Source: Xanthobacteraceae bacterium (GTDB lineage: Bacteria > Pseudomonadota > Alphaproteobacteria > Rhizobiales > Xanthobacteraceae). From it: 42,339 bases of DNA. Where the stretch lies: contig JARBUD010000035.1 of NCBI GenBank assembly GCA_029239875.1, positions 1-42,339 on the forward strand, written 5' to 3'. Numbering within the stretch: position 1 is the first letter of the stretch; the number at the start of each line of letters is the position of its first letter. The notes beneath the pieces were generated by a model, which was not told the origin of the DNA, did no database searches, and worked only from the letters and a program-made list of their open reading frames with translations. Below, piece after piece: positions 29,997 through 40,531 of this stretch. The translations under genes and the position numbers were made by a program.

Positions 29997-31856
29997 TCAG
30001 GGCGCGCCCGGCGCCTGCCACCAGCTCTCCGCCAGCGTGCCGGAGAGCGCCACCTCACCCGGCCGCTCGACCTTGCGCCAGCGCGCCACCCACTGGCCCG
30101 GCGTGTAGAACAACGGCACCGAGAAGCGCGCCGACATCAGCACGCGGTCGAGCGCGCGCACGGCCGAGACAAAATCATCCCGCTCGCGCGCGGCGAGCAG
30201 CGCCTCGATCATCGCGTCCGCCGCCTTGCTCTTCAGCCCCATGAAGTTGCGCGTGCCCGGCGTGTCGGCCGCGCCCGAGCCGAAATAGAAGGCCTGCTCG
30301 TTGCCGGGCGAAAGCGACTGGTCCCAGATATAGGGCACCATGTCGTAGTCGTAGGTCTGCTTGCGCGCCTCGAACTGGACGTTGTCGACCAGCCGGATGT
30401 TCAGCGTCACCCCCGCTCGCCGCAGCATGTTCTGATAGGCCAGCGCCAGGCGCTCCTGGTCCTTGCTGCCGACGATCAGCTCCGGCGCGAACGGCTTTCC
30501 GGTGGCCTTGGAGGTCAGCGTGCCGCCCTTCAATTCCCAGCCCGCCTGCGCGAACAGGTCGAGCGCCTTGCGCAGCCGCTCGCGGTCGCGACCCGAGCCG
30601 TCCGAGCGCGGCGGATACCAGGTGCCGTCCATCACCTCCGGCAGCACCGCGTCCGGGAAGGGCGTCAGCAACTCGCGCTCGCGCGCCTCCGCCGGCCGGC
30701 CGAGCGCGGAGAGCTCGGATCCGTCATAGAAGCTGCCATTGCGCCGGTAGAGGCCGAAATAGAGGTTGTCGTTGGCCCATTCGAAATCGAACAGCTCGAC
30801 CATGGCCTGGCGCACCCGCACATCGGCGAAGAGATCGCGGCGCATGTTGAAGATCAGCGCCGAATAGGGCTTCGGCATGCCGGTCTCGATCTGCTCCATG
30901 ACGATGCGCCCGTCGCGCACGGCGGGGAAGTCGTAGCCGGTCTTCCAGCGGCCGGGGTCGGTCTCGAAGCGTATGTCGTAGAGACCGCGCTTGAAGGCTT
31001 CGAATTGCGCATTAACATCCCGGTAGAAGTCATAGCGAAGGCTATCGAAATTGAAGTTACCGCGATTGACCGGCAGGTCGCGGCCCCAATAGTCCGCATT
31101 GTGCGTGAGAATGACGCTCTCGCCCGGCTTCACCTCCGCCTGCACATACGGACCGCTGCCGAGCGGGGCGGTGAAGGTGGTCTCCTCGAAGGTCTTGGCG
31201 TTGACCGCATGGCGCGCCAGCACCGGCATCAGCGCCAGGATCAGCGGCAGTTCGCGGTCGACGACGCCGAAGGTGAAGCGGATCGACAGCGGCCCCGTCA
31301 CCTCCGCCTTGGCCACCTTGCCGTAATAGGTGCGGTGATTCGGCCGGCCCTTCAGGCGCAGCAGCTCGTAGGAAAACAGCACGTCGTCCGCCGTCACCGG
31401 GCTTCCGTCGGAGAAGCGGGCGCGCTCGTCGATCTCGAAGGCGACATATGAGCGCGCGTCGTCGGTCGCGACGCTGCGGGCGAGCAGGCCGTAGCAGGTG
31501 AAGGCCTCGTCGGGCGAACGGGCCATCAGGCTCTCGACGATGTTCCAGCGCACGAAGGGCGGGGCGGTGCCGCGGACGATGAAGGGGTTGAGGCTGTCGA
31601 AGGCGCCGACCACGCCCTGCACCAGCCGTCCGCCCTTGGGAGCATTGGGATTGACGCTCTTGTAATGGGTGAAATCGGCCGGGTGGAGCGGGTCGCCATG
31701 CATGGCGATGCCGTGCATGGGCGCGCCATCCGGGGCCGGGTTGCCCTGTGCCCGCGCCGCCGGTACAAGCGGGTAGCCAAGTGCCGCCCCGCACATGGCG
31801 CCGCCGCCCGCGATTAAGACATTGCGCGCGAAAGCGCGCCGGGTGATATCGGTCAC
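29997..31856 (-). CDS. Extracellular solute-binding protein, family 5 (YejA-like peptide-binding protein)
   Basis: A 619-residue periplasmic protein of an ABC peptide importer. The leader MTDITRRAFARNVLIAGGGA has a twin-arginine-like RRAFAR followed by a hydrophobic stretch and ARA-QG. HYKSVNPNAPKGGRLVQGVV, FDSLNPFIVRGTAPP, FSDGSPVTADDVLFSYE and FNFDSLRYDFYRDVNAQFEA are YejA hallmarks, as is QSLSPGNEQAFYFGSGAADT. YejA binds microcin C and oligopeptides in relatives. No permease or ATPase gene is adjacent, so it may serve a complex encoded elsewhere. Confidence 0.92.
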   Translation of the reverse strand: MTDITRRAFARNVLIAGGGAMCGAALGYPLVPAARAQGNPAPDGAPMHGIAMHGDPLHPADFTHYKSVNPNAPKGGRLVQGVVGAFDSLNPFIVRGTAPPFVRWNIVESLMARSPDEAFTCYGLLARSVATDDARSYVAFEIDERARFSDGSPVTADDVLFSYELLRLKGRPNHRTYYGKVAKAEVTGPLSIRFTFGVVDRELPLILALMPVLARHAVNAKTFEETTFTAPLGSGPYVQAEVKPGESVILTHNADYWGRDLPVNRGNFNFDSLRYDFYRDVNAQFEAFKRGLYDIRFETDPGRWKTGYDFPAVRDGRIVMEQIETGMPKPYSALIFNMRRDLFADVRVRQAMVELFDFEWANDNLYFGLYRRNGSFYDGSELSALGRPAEARERELLTPFPDAVLPEVMDGTWYPPRSDGSGRDRERLRKALDLFAQAGWELKGGTLTSKATGKPFAPELIVGSKDQERLALAYQNMLRRAGVTLNIRLVDNVQFEARKQTYDYDMVPYIWDQSLSPGNEQAFYFGSGAADTPGTRNFMGLKSKAADAMIEALLAARERDDFVSAVRALDRVLMSARFSVPLFYTPGQWVARWRKVERPGEVALSGTLAESWWQAPGAP

Positions 31857-32043
31857 GCCTCGGCCCCCTGGTCAAAGATTCGGCTCGCGCACACGCCAGT
31901 GTATGTAGCATGAACAGGACACCGAAATTCCTGAGGGTCACTCTGTCGCCTCATTTGAACGGGAGACAGCCCCTCATTCCCGATATGGCGCCGAGGCGTC
32001 CGCTAGCTCGCTCACGTTGCGGTTCGCACGACAGGAACTCGAT

Positions 32044-32823
32044 ATGATCATACGCTCCACTCTCGCGCGCAGCTTCGCCGCCGCCGCCCTGGCGCTCGCC
32101 ATGGCCGGCTCGGCCGCGATGGCGCAGTCGCAGCCGGCCAAGCCCGCCGCGAACGCGCAGGCCAAGCCGGGCGCCAAGCCTGCCGCGAATGCCCAGCAGC
32201 CCGCCGCGAACGGCCAGCAGGCCAATGCGCCGCAGCAGATCCCGGCGATCCCGATCCCGTGGGTCAAGCACTGCCGGCAGGAGGCGTCGATCGGCAAGGA
32301 GGTCTGCGAGATGGAGCAGACCATCATCACCGACACCGGGCAGTTCCTCGTCCGCTTCGGCGTGTTCGAGGTGAAGGACGACCCGAAGAAGGCCTTCACC
32401 GTCGCCTTCCCGACGGGCCTGCTGCTGCGCAACGGCTTCCGCGTCGCGCTCGCCAACGAGCAGCCGATGCTTGGCACCTTCGTCATGTGCGACGAGCGTG
32501 TCTGCCGCGGCGATCTCCAGGTGGATCAGGGCTTTGTCGACCGCATGAAGAAGGCCCCCGGCCTGACGCTGCAGGTCGCCAACGCCGTCGGCCGCCTGAT
32601 CTCCTACCCGATCGGCCTCGGCGACTTTGCCAAGGTCTATGAGGGCGCGCCGACCGACCCGAAGGCGTTCGACGAGCAGCTCAAGAAGATCCAGGACCAA
32701 GTCAAGACCCGCCAGGAGGCGCTCAAGGCCGAGGCCGAGCAGCGCGAGCAGCAGACCAAGGCCGGCCTCGAGAAGCTCGGCGCCGAGAAGCTGAAGAACG
32801 CGCAGCCCGCGCCCGCGCAGTGA
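32044..32823 (+). CDS. IalB-family periplasmic protein (invasion-associated locus B)
   Basis: A 259-residue protein. A signal peptide (MIIRSTLARSFAAAALALAM, cleavage at AMA-QS) is followed by an Ala/Gln/Pro/Lys-rich linker to about residue 70, then the IalB domain: WVKHCRQEASIGKEVCEMEQ, FLVRFGVFEVKDDP, KKAFTVAFPTGLLLRNG and CDERVCRGDLQVDQGF. Conserved cysteines probably form disulfides. The end is a charged, helical tail (KKIQDQVKTRQEALKAEAEQ). IalB in Bartonella is linked to red-cell invasion; free-living relatives keep it for unknown envelope functions. AGGAA lies six bases before the ATG. Confidence 0.9.
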   Translation: MIIRSTLARSFAAAALALAMAGSAAMAQSQPAKPAANAQAKPGAKPAANAQQPAANGQQANAPQQIPAIPIPWVKHCRQEASIGKEVCEMEQTIITDTGQFLVRFGVFEVKDDPKKAFTVAFPTGLLLRNGFRVALANEQPMLGTFVMCDERVCRGDLQVDQGFVDRMKKAPGLTLQVANAVGRLISYPIGLGDFAKVYEGAPTDPKAFDEQLKKIQDQVKTRQEALKAEAEQREQQTKAGLEKLGAEKLKNAQPAPAQ

Positions 32824-32844
32824 GCGCGCCCTGCCGCTAAAACG

Positions 32845-32872
32845 AAACGCCCGGCCATGAGCCGGGCGTTTT
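32845..32872 (+). terminator. Strong terminator, bidirectional
   Basis: An 11-bp perfect stem, AAACGCCCGGC and GCCGGGCGTTT, encloses a 5-base loop and ends in a T-run. It follows the IalB gene by about 20 bp and lies 44 bp before the hspQ stop (32916), so it can end transcripts from both sides. Confidence 0.9.
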
Positions 32873-32915
32873 CATTTGTGGCCACCGTCGGCCGCCACGT
32901 AGCCGGCAGCGCTGC

Positions 32916-33248
32916 CTATTGCAGCCGCTCGCCGCGCATCCGCCAGCCGCCGTCGCCGTCCGCCGACAGCATCTCCTCGACCTGGGGATGACGCACCGGC
33001 TCGCCCGAGGTGTCCGGTTCGAGGTTCTGCTCGGAGACATAGGCGACGTATTCCGTCTCCGCATTCTCGGCGAGCAGGTGATAGAACGGCTGGTCCTTGG
33101 TCGGCCGGATGTGCTCCGGGATCGACTCCCACCACTCGTCGGTATTGGCGAATTCCGGATCGACGTCGAAGACCACGCCACGGAAGGGATAGTGGCGGTG
33201 CCGGACGATCTGTCCGATGCGGTATTTTGCGTTCCGCTCTTTGATCAT
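32916..33248 (-). CDS. hspQ: Heat shock protein HspQ
   Basis: A 110-residue protein of the HspQ/YccV family. KYRIGQIVRHRHYPFRGVVF, DVDPEFANTDEWWESIP and KDQPFYHLLAENAETEYVAYVSEQN (signatures given in part) match the family. HspQ is a specificity factor of Lon and binds hemimethylated DNA in Escherichia coli. It is a single gene, convergent with the IalB gene over a shared terminator. A 146-bp divergent gap separates it from the AEC transporter. Confidence 0.95.
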   Translation of the reverse strand: MIKERNAKYRIGQIVRHRHYPFRGVVFDVDPEFANTDEWWESIPEHIRPTKDQPFYHLLAENAETEYVAYVSEQNLEPDTSGEPVRHPQVEEMLSADGDGGWRMRGERLQ

Positions 33249-33394
33249 GATGCCGACGGCCTTCCTGCGGGCGACCCGTTACGGGCGCGGCCGCTTCCTG
33301 TCAACTCGTCCGCGATGCAACGAGCGTGCCCGATGCGCGCATAGCGGCGGAAAGTCTGATTGACCGGCACAGGGCGAGCCGATAGCCAGCCGCC

Positions 33395-34357
33395 ATGGCC
33401 GAAGTCCTGGCGCTGGCGCTTCCCTTTTTCGGTGTGATCTTCCTGGGGCTGGGATGCGGCCGGCTGGCGCGCATCCCGGAAAGCGGGCTCGCCTGGCTCA
33501 GCTTCTTCATCATCTATGTGGCGCTGCCGGCACTGTTCTTCTCGCTGGTGGCACGCACGCCGTTCCACGAATTGACCAATGGCAGCTTCATCCTCGCCAC
33601 CACGCTGACCACAGCGACCTGCTTCGCGCTGTCCCTGCTGGTCGGGCTTTGGCTGCGGCGCGGCAACCTTCCCGAGGCGACCATCGCCGCCATCGTCGGC
33701 TCCTACTCCAATGTCGGCTATATGGGCCCGGGCCTGACCCTAGGCGCGCTCGGGACGGCGGCCTCGGTGCCGACGGCGCTGATCTTCGTCTTCGACAGCC
33801 TGTTCTTCTTCACCATCGTGCCGGTGCTGATGGCGGTGAGCGGGCGCGACCAGCACAGCCTCGGCGCGACGCTGCTGCTCGTCGTGCGGCGGGTGGTGAC
33901 GCACCCGTTCAATATCGCCACCTTCCTCGGCGTGCTCGCCGCCTATATCGAGTTCCACCCGCCGGCAGCGATCGAGAAGACGCTGGAATTCCTGCGCAAC
34001 GCCGCCGCGCCCTGCGCGCTGTTCACTCTCGGCGTCTCGGTGGCGCTGCGGCCGATGGAGCGCATGCAGGGCGAGGTGCCGTGGCTGCTCGCCATCAAGC
34101 TGATCGTCCACCCGGCGCTGGTCTGGCTGGTGCTCACCATGGTCGGCGGCTTCGAGCCGGTCTGGATCGCCACCGCCGTGCTGATGGCAAGCCTGCCGCC
34201 GGCGCTGAACGCCTTCATCATGGCCAAGCAGTACGACACCTATGTCGCCGGCGCTTCGGGCGGCATCCTCATCGGCACGGTGGTCTCGGTCGCCACCGTC
34301 ACCGCCATGCTCTACGCCGTGCAGCACGACATGCTGCCGCACGGCCTGCTGCAGTAA
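33395..34357 (+). CDS. AEC-family transporter (auxin efflux carrier / malonate transporter type)
   Basis: A 320-residue integral membrane protein with about ten membrane helices in two halves. FFGVIFLGLGCGRLARIPES at the N terminus and SYSNVGYMGPGLTLGALG in the fourth helix (NxGxxGxP-like motif) are AEC family features, and LMASLPPALNAFIMAKQYDT begins the corresponding C-terminal motif. Family members carry malonate, malate or auxin-like acids; the substrate cannot be told. The ribosome site is weak. It converges with the ubiH-like gene, three bases away. Confidence 0.88.
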   Translation: MAEVLALALPFFGVIFLGLGCGRLARIPESGLAWLSFFIIYVALPALFFSLVARTPFHELTNGSFILATTLTTATCFALSLLVGLWLRRGNLPEATIAAIVGSYSNVGYMGPGLTLGALGTAASVPTALIFVFDSLFFFTIVPVLMAVSGRDQHSLGATLLLVVRRVVTHPFNIATFLGVLAAYIEFHPPAAIEKTLEFLRNAAAPCALFTLGVSVALRPMERMQGEVPWLLAIKLIVHPALVWLVLTMVGGFEPVWIATAVLMASLPPALNAFIMAKQYDTYVAGASGGILIGTVVSVATVTAMLYAVQHDMLPHGLLQ

Positions 34358-34360
34358 GGC

Positions 34361-35572
34361 CTAGAGCGGCGTCCCGGCGAGCAGGCGCGGCACGTCGCGC
34401 GTCGGTCCGACGCCCTCGCGCATCACCGCCTTGCGCAGCATGGGCGAGCGGCCCATCAGCCAGAGACCGAGCCCGCGCAGTCCGGCGACCGGCACGAGAT
34501 CGGACAGCAGCGAGCGGTTGAACAGGTCGACGGCGAAGCCGCGGCTCGCGACGTCCGCCCGGCGGCGGCGCTCATAGGCGTCCGTGACGCCAGCCCCGCC
34601 GATGTCCTCGCCGGCCTGCATTGCGTCGACCACCAGCTCCGCCAGCGTCGCCGCGTCGCGTATGCCGAGGTTCAGCCCCTGCGCACCGATCGGCGGGATG
34701 ATGTGCGCGGCTTCGCCGATCAGCGCGATGCGGCCCTTGGCGAAGCGCTCGGCGGTGCGCTGGCTCAGCGGGAAACTGCCGCGCGGCGAGACGAGGCTCA
34801 TGCGGCCGAGGATGGAGCGCGCCTTGCGCTCCATGACGCGGGCGAAGGCGTCTTCGTCGAGCGCCAGCAGTTCCTCCGCCTCGCGCGCCGAGACCACGCA
34901 GACGACGCTGGAGCGGTCCCCGGGCAGCGGCACCAGCGTGAACGGGCCGGTCTCGGTGTGGAACTCGGTGGAGACGTCGTGGTGCGGGCGGCCATGCGCC
35001 AGCGTCGCGGTGACCGCGACCTGCGGATAGTCGCGCACCTTCACGTCGATGCCGGCGGCGCGCCGGCAGGGGGAGTTGCGCCCGTCCGCCGCCGCCACGA
35101 GAGAGGCAGCGATGGTGCGGCCGTCGTCGAGCTCGACCGCGACCTGCTCGGCGCCGTCGGTGACGCTGCGCACCGCGCCGGTCACTCGCTCGATGCCGGC
35201 CGCCTCGGCCACCGCATCGTCCAGCGCGGCGAGCAGGACCTCGTTCTCGAGATTCCAGGCGAAGCCCTCCAGCCCAAGCTCGCCGGCGCGGAACTCCACC
35301 TCCGGCGCCCGCAGCAGCCGGCGCGTGCCGTCGACCAGGCGCATGACGCGCAGCGGCGAGGCGTCCTCGCGCAGCCGCTCCCACAGGCCGAGCGCCTCCA
35401 GCGCCCGCACCGAGCCGTCCATCAGCGCGGTCGTGCGCGGATCCGGCGCGCGGGGAGGGGCGACGAGGGTGACGGGGAGGCCGCCCGAGGCGAGGGCCAG
35501 CGCGACGATGAGCCCGCTCGGCCCGCCGCCGACCACGGTGACGGCCGGTGCCTTATCCGATCGAGGTGACAT
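34361..35572 (-). CDS. UbiH/UbiF-family FAD-dependent hydroxylase (ubiquinone biosynthesis)
   Basis: A 403-residue flavin monooxygenase. The N-terminal VTVVGGGPSGLIVALALASG is the dinucleotide-binding GxGxxG site, LVAAADGRNSPCRRAAGI the DG motif, and RIALIGEAAHIIPPIGAQGLNL the GD-AH FAD motif with the UbiH-family QGxNLG sequence. Such enzymes hydroxylate the ubiquinone ring at C5, C6 or C1; which position is not clear. The start at 35572 has GAAGGA seven bases upstream. It diverges from the pcs gene. A UbiL-like broad specificity is possible. Confidence 0.92.
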   Translation of the reverse strand: MSPRSDKAPAVTVVGGGPSGLIVALALASGGLPVTLVAPPRAPDPRTTALMDGSVRALEALGLWERLREDASPLRVMRLVDGTRRLLRAPEVEFRAGELGLEGFAWNLENEVLLAALDDAVAEAAGIERVTGAVRSVTDGAEQVAVELDDGRTIAASLVAAADGRNSPCRRAAGIDVKVRDYPQVAVTATLAHGRPHHDVSTEFHTETGPFTLVPLPGDRSSVVCVVSAREAEELLALDEDAFARVMERKARSILGRMSLVSPRGSFPLSQRTAERFAKGRIALIGEAAHIIPPIGAQGLNLGIRDAATLAELVVDAMQAGEDIGGAGVTDAYERRRRADVASRGFAVDLFNRSLLSDLVPVAGLRGLGLWLMGRSPMLRKAVMREGVGPTRDVPRLLAGTPL

Positions 35573-35734
35573 GAGTGTGTCCTTCGGCATCACCGGGGCT
35601 GTAAGCCGGCGCGCGAGTGTGGGATAAGCGAGGAGCGCGCCGTCTGGCAATTGGGATAAGCGCGGGCATGCTATATGCGTAACGAAGAAGCGGGCGGCGA
35701 CAAATCCGATGTCGCCGTCGCGGGAGGAGATCCG

Positions 35735-36475
35735 GTGGCGATCACGTCCAAGTCGCTCGATGCGCGCCCGGCGCGCCGGCGTACGCTCGCCTTTGCCGTC
35801 CACCTCTTCACCGCCTCGGGCGCTGTCTGCGGCCTGCTGGCGCTGATGGCGGCGGTCGAGGGGCACTGGGCGATCATGTTCGCCTGGCTCGGCGTGGCCC
35901 TGTTCGTCGACGGCATCGACGGCACCATGGCCCGCCGCGCCCATGTCGGCGAGGTCCTGCCGCGCTGGTCCGGCGAGACGCTCGACCTCGTGGTCGACTA
36001 CCTCACCTATGTGCTGGTGCCGGCCTTCGCGGTGGCGAGCGGCGGTCTCATGCCGTTCTGGCTGGCGATACCGGCCAGCGCCGCGATCCTGCTCACCAGC
36101 GCGCTCTATTTCGCCGACACCTCAATGAAGACCGAGGACCTGTATTTCCAGGGCTTCCCGGCGGTGTGGAACCTCGTGGTGTTCTACTTCTTCCTGGTGC
36201 CGCTCAACGCCTGGGTGGTCGCGGCCGTGATCGCGGCGCTCTCGGCCGCCACCTTCCTGCCGATCAAGTTCGTGCATCCCTTCCGCGTCGTGCGGCTGCG
36301 CCTCCTGACCATCGCGCTGCTGGCGCTGTGGGCGGTGCTGGCAGTCGTCGCCGTGCTCAACGAGCTGCGGCCCGCTCCGTGGGTCACGGTCGGCCTGTGC
36401 GTCTGCGCGGCCTATTTCCTGCTGTTCGGCCTCATCCCGTCGCGCCGGGCGACACCGGCCGGGCAGCCCGACTGA
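35735..36475 (+). CDS. pcs: Phosphatidylcholine synthase
   Basis: A 246-residue membrane enzyme condensing CDP-diacylglycerol with choline. The CDP-alcohol phosphotransferase motif is present: DGIDGTMARR, then GETLDLVVD, with the four Asp in position. Seven to eight membrane helices follow (VHLFTASGAVCGLLALMAAV, WNLVVFYFFLVPL, FLPIKFVHPFRVVRLR). I favour GTG 35735, which has GGAGGAGA just upstream; an ATG at 35675 in the same frame would add 20 residues but lacks a site. Pcs is typical of rhizobia and relatives. A quinone oxidoreductase gene follows after 22 bp. Confidence 0.95.
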   Translation: MAITSKSLDARPARRRTLAFAVHLFTASGAVCGLLALMAAVEGHWAIMFAWLGVALFVDGIDGTMARRAHVGEVLPRWSGETLDLVVDYLTYVLVPAFAVASGGLMPFWLAIPASAAILLTSALYFADTSMKTEDLYFQGFPAVWNLVVFYFFLVPLNAWVVAAVIAALSAATFLPIKFVHPFRVVRLRLLTIALLALWAVLAVVAVLNELRPAPWVTVGLCVCAAYFLLFGLIPSRRATPAGQPD

Positions 36476-36497
36476 GTTCCCGGCGGGAGAGTGAGGA

Positions 36498-37475
36498 ATG
36501 GCGTTCGCGATTCGCGTTCACGCATTCGGCGGCCCGGAGGTCCTTAAGTACGAGGAAGTCACCGTAGGCTCCCCCGGACCCGGCGAGGCGAAGGTCCGCC
36601 ACACCGCCATCGGCCTCAACTTCATCGACACCTATTTCCGCACCGGCCTCTACCAGCCCGCGGGCGGGCTGCCCTTCATCCCCGGCAACGAGGCGGCGGG
36701 CGTCGTAGTCGAGGTGGGCGCGGGCGTCAGCGACCTCAGGGCCGGAGACCGCGTCGCCTATGGCGCCGCGACCGGCTCCTATTGCACGGAGCGGCTCATA
36801 CCGGCGGCGGCGCTGGTGAAGCTGCCCAACGCGATTCCGGACGAGACCGCGGCGGCGATGATGCTCAAGGGCATGACCGCGCGCTACCTGCTGCGCCAGA
36901 CCCACAAGGTGAAGGCGGGTGACACCATCCTCGTGCACGCCGCGGCCGGCGGCGTCGGGCTGATCTTGTGCCAGTGGGCCTCGCATGTCGGCGCCACCGT
37001 CATCGGCACCGCCGGCTCGCCCGAGAAGGTCGCGCTCGCCAAGGCCAATGGCGCAGCCTACGTCATCGACTATTCGAAGGACGACTTCGTCGCGCAGGTG
37101 AAGGAGATCACCGACGGCGCGCTGTGCGACGTCGTCTATGACGGGGTGGGGCAGGCGACCTATCCGGGCTCGCTCGACTGCATCAAGCCGCGCGGGCTGT
37201 TCGTCAGCTTCGGCAACGCCTCTGGGCCGATCACCAATTTCAACCTGCTGAGCCTGTCGCAGAAGGGCTCGCTCTACGCCACCCGGCCGACGCTCAACAC
37301 CCACATCGCCACGCGCGAGGCGCTGCTCGCCACCGCCAACGACCTGTTCGACGTGGTCGGCTCCGGCGTGGTGAAGATCGCGGTGGAGCAGCGCTACAGG
37401 CTTCCCGACGCGGCGCAGGCGCATCGCGACCTCGAGGCCCGGCGGACCACCGGCTCCACCGTGCTGCTGCCGTGA
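36498..37475 (+). CDS. Quinone oxidoreductase (NADPH, medium-chain dehydrogenase family)
   Basis: A 325-residue cytoplasmic enzyme of the Qor type. The N-terminal GroES-like domain has GLNFIDTYFRTGLYQ and PFIPGNEAAGVVVEVG. The Rossmann part has VHAAAGGVGLILCQWASHVG (AxxGGVG) near residue 150, IGTAGSPEKVALAK after it, and YDGVGQATY later. No zinc ligands are seen, as expected for quinone reductases. GGGAGA lies about seven bases before the ATG. It shares an apparent operon with pcs. Confidence 0.93.
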   Translation: MAFAIRVHAFGGPEVLKYEEVTVGSPGPGEAKVRHTAIGLNFIDTYFRTGLYQPAGGLPFIPGNEAAGVVVEVGAGVSDLRAGDRVAYGAATGSYCTERLIPAAALVKLPNAIPDETAAAMMLKGMTARYLLRQTHKVKAGDTILVHAAAGGVGLILCQWASHVGATVIGTAGSPEKVALAKANGAAYVIDYSKDDFVAQVKEITDGALCDVVYDGVGQATYPGSLDCIKPRGLFVSFGNASGPITNFNLLSLSQKGSLYATRPTLNTHIATREALLATANDLFDVVGSGVVKIAVEQRYRLPDAAQAHRDLEARRTTGSTVLLP

Positions 37476-37905
37476 TCTGATTGAGCGCCGGGCCCACAAT
37501 GTGCCGTCATCCTGAGACCTGACACGTAATGGCTCTTCGGGGTGGTCGGTGCCGCCTTTTGACCGTCATCCCCGGGCTTGACCCGGGGATCCACGACTTG
37601 CCGGGGATGCTCCAAGCGGTACTGAAGGCGTGGATGGCCGGGTCAAGCCCGGCCATGACGAACCTCCAAGCATCCCGGTCGCGAACTACGACTGAGTTCC
37701 CGAGTGTGCCCCGGAATCTGGCGCGAAACGCGTCAGATTCCGGACTGGCCGGACCAGACTTTGGGCTTGCTCCCCCGACCGGCCATGCCATGCTGGTCAC
37801 AAATGTCCTTCACGCAGAAGCGCATGACCCGCGAGCCGCAGCAACAGCCTCTCCCGCCATGCGCCCTGCGCGCCGACGCCGTCCGGCGGCTGAAAGGCCC
37901 GCGCC
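37476..37905. other. 430-bp intergenic region between qor-like gene and ABC operon
   Basis: No gene is supported. It holds the palindromic repeat at 37564-37660 and a half-copy of the 65-169 type (CGTCATCCTGAG near 37506). The stretch 37690-37900 should contain the promoter of the ABC importer operon, but I cannot define it. Confidence 0.5.
37564..37660. repeat. Palindromic intergenic repeat
   Basis: The arms are 32 bases each, 37564-37595 and 37629-37660, and pair in all but a few positions. The left arm starts CGTCATCCCCGGGCTTGACC and ends GGGGATCCACG; the right arm starts CGTGGATGGCCGGGTCAAGC and ends CGGCCATGACG. Elements with GGGCTTGACCC centres are widespread between genes in alphaproteobacteria. 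The compensating base changes in both arms (GGCC for CCGG) imply selection for the folded form. Confidence 0.85.
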
Positions 37906-39454
<1,549 letters not shown>

Positions 39455-39465
<11 letters not shown>

Positions 39466-40531
39466 GTTCGAGCGGCAGGAGAACGTCTCCGCGCTGCGGC
39501 TCGCCGCCGCGCCGCTGCTGGCGCTGGTCTTCACGCTGATCGTCGGCGCGATCATGTTCGTGGCGCTGGGCCACGATCCCATCCGCGCCTTCTCGATCTA
39601 TTTCATCCAGCCGCTCGGCGACGTCTACACGCTGCAGGAGCTGGTGGTGAAGGCCTGCCCGCTGCTGATCATCGGCGTCGGCCTCGCCTTCTGCTACCGC
39701 GCCAATCGCTGGAACATCGGCGCCGAGGGGCAGTATGTCGCCGGCGCAGTGCTCGGCTCCTGGCTGGCGCTCGCTACCAACGGCGGCGAGGCCGGCCCCT
39801 GGGTGCTGCCCGCCATGCTGGTGCTCGGCGCCCTGGGCGGCGCGCTGTGGGGGTTGATCCCCGCCTTTCTGCGCGTGCGCTTCGGCGCCAGCGAGATCCT
39901 CACCAGCCTGATGCTGGTCTATGTCGCCCAGCTCGGCCTCGACTATCTGGTGCGCGGCCCGTGGCGCGACCCCGCCGGCTTCAACTTCCCGCAGAGCGTG
40001 ACCTTCGACCCGGTGGCGGTGATGCCGCTCTTGATGGAGGAAGGCCGCCTGCATGCCGGCATCATCATCGCGCTGATCGCCGTGGCCGTGGCCACCTTCG
40101 TGCTGGGGCGCACGCTGACCGGCTTCTCCATCGAGCTCGCCGGCACCGCGCCGCGCGCGGCGGCCTTCGCCGGCTTCGACGAGAAGCGAGTCACCTATGG
40201 CGTCTTCGCCGTCTCCGGCGCGCTGGCGGGGCTCGCCGGCATCATCGAGGTGGCCGGGCCGATCGGCAATTTGCAACCGACCATCTCGCCCGGCTACGGC
40301 TTCACCGCCATCATCGCCGCCATGCTCGGCCGGCTGCACCCGGTCGGCATATTGGTGGCGAGCCTGGTGCTGGCGCTCACCTATATCGGCGGCGAGGCGG
40401 CGCAGATCTCCATGCGCCTGCCCTTCGACGTCACCCGCGTGTTCCAGGGGACGCTGCTCATCGCCATCCTGGCGGCCGACGTGCTGGTGCGCTATCGCCT
40501 GCGCCGGGTGGAGGGGACGAGCCATGCTTGA
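39455..40531 (+). CDS. ABC transporter permease, BMP/nucleoside type (first)
   Basis: A 358-residue membrane protein with eight to nine helices. Family features include ANRWNIGAEGQYVAGAVLGS (the NIGAEGQ motif), LRVRFGASEILTSLMLVYVA (E-EILTSLML) and SPGYGFTAIIAAMLGRLHPV. The start MPLKFERQENV at 39455 has GAAGGGGG upstream and overlaps the ATPase gene by 11 bp. It overlaps the second permease by eight bp, so translation is coupled. It is the YufP-like half of a heterodimeric channel. Confidence 0.95.

Noticed and set aside
34703..35569. A 288-codon plus-strand frame opposite the ubiH-like gene
   Set aside because: Antisense shadow; the FAD-binding motifs lie on the minus strand.
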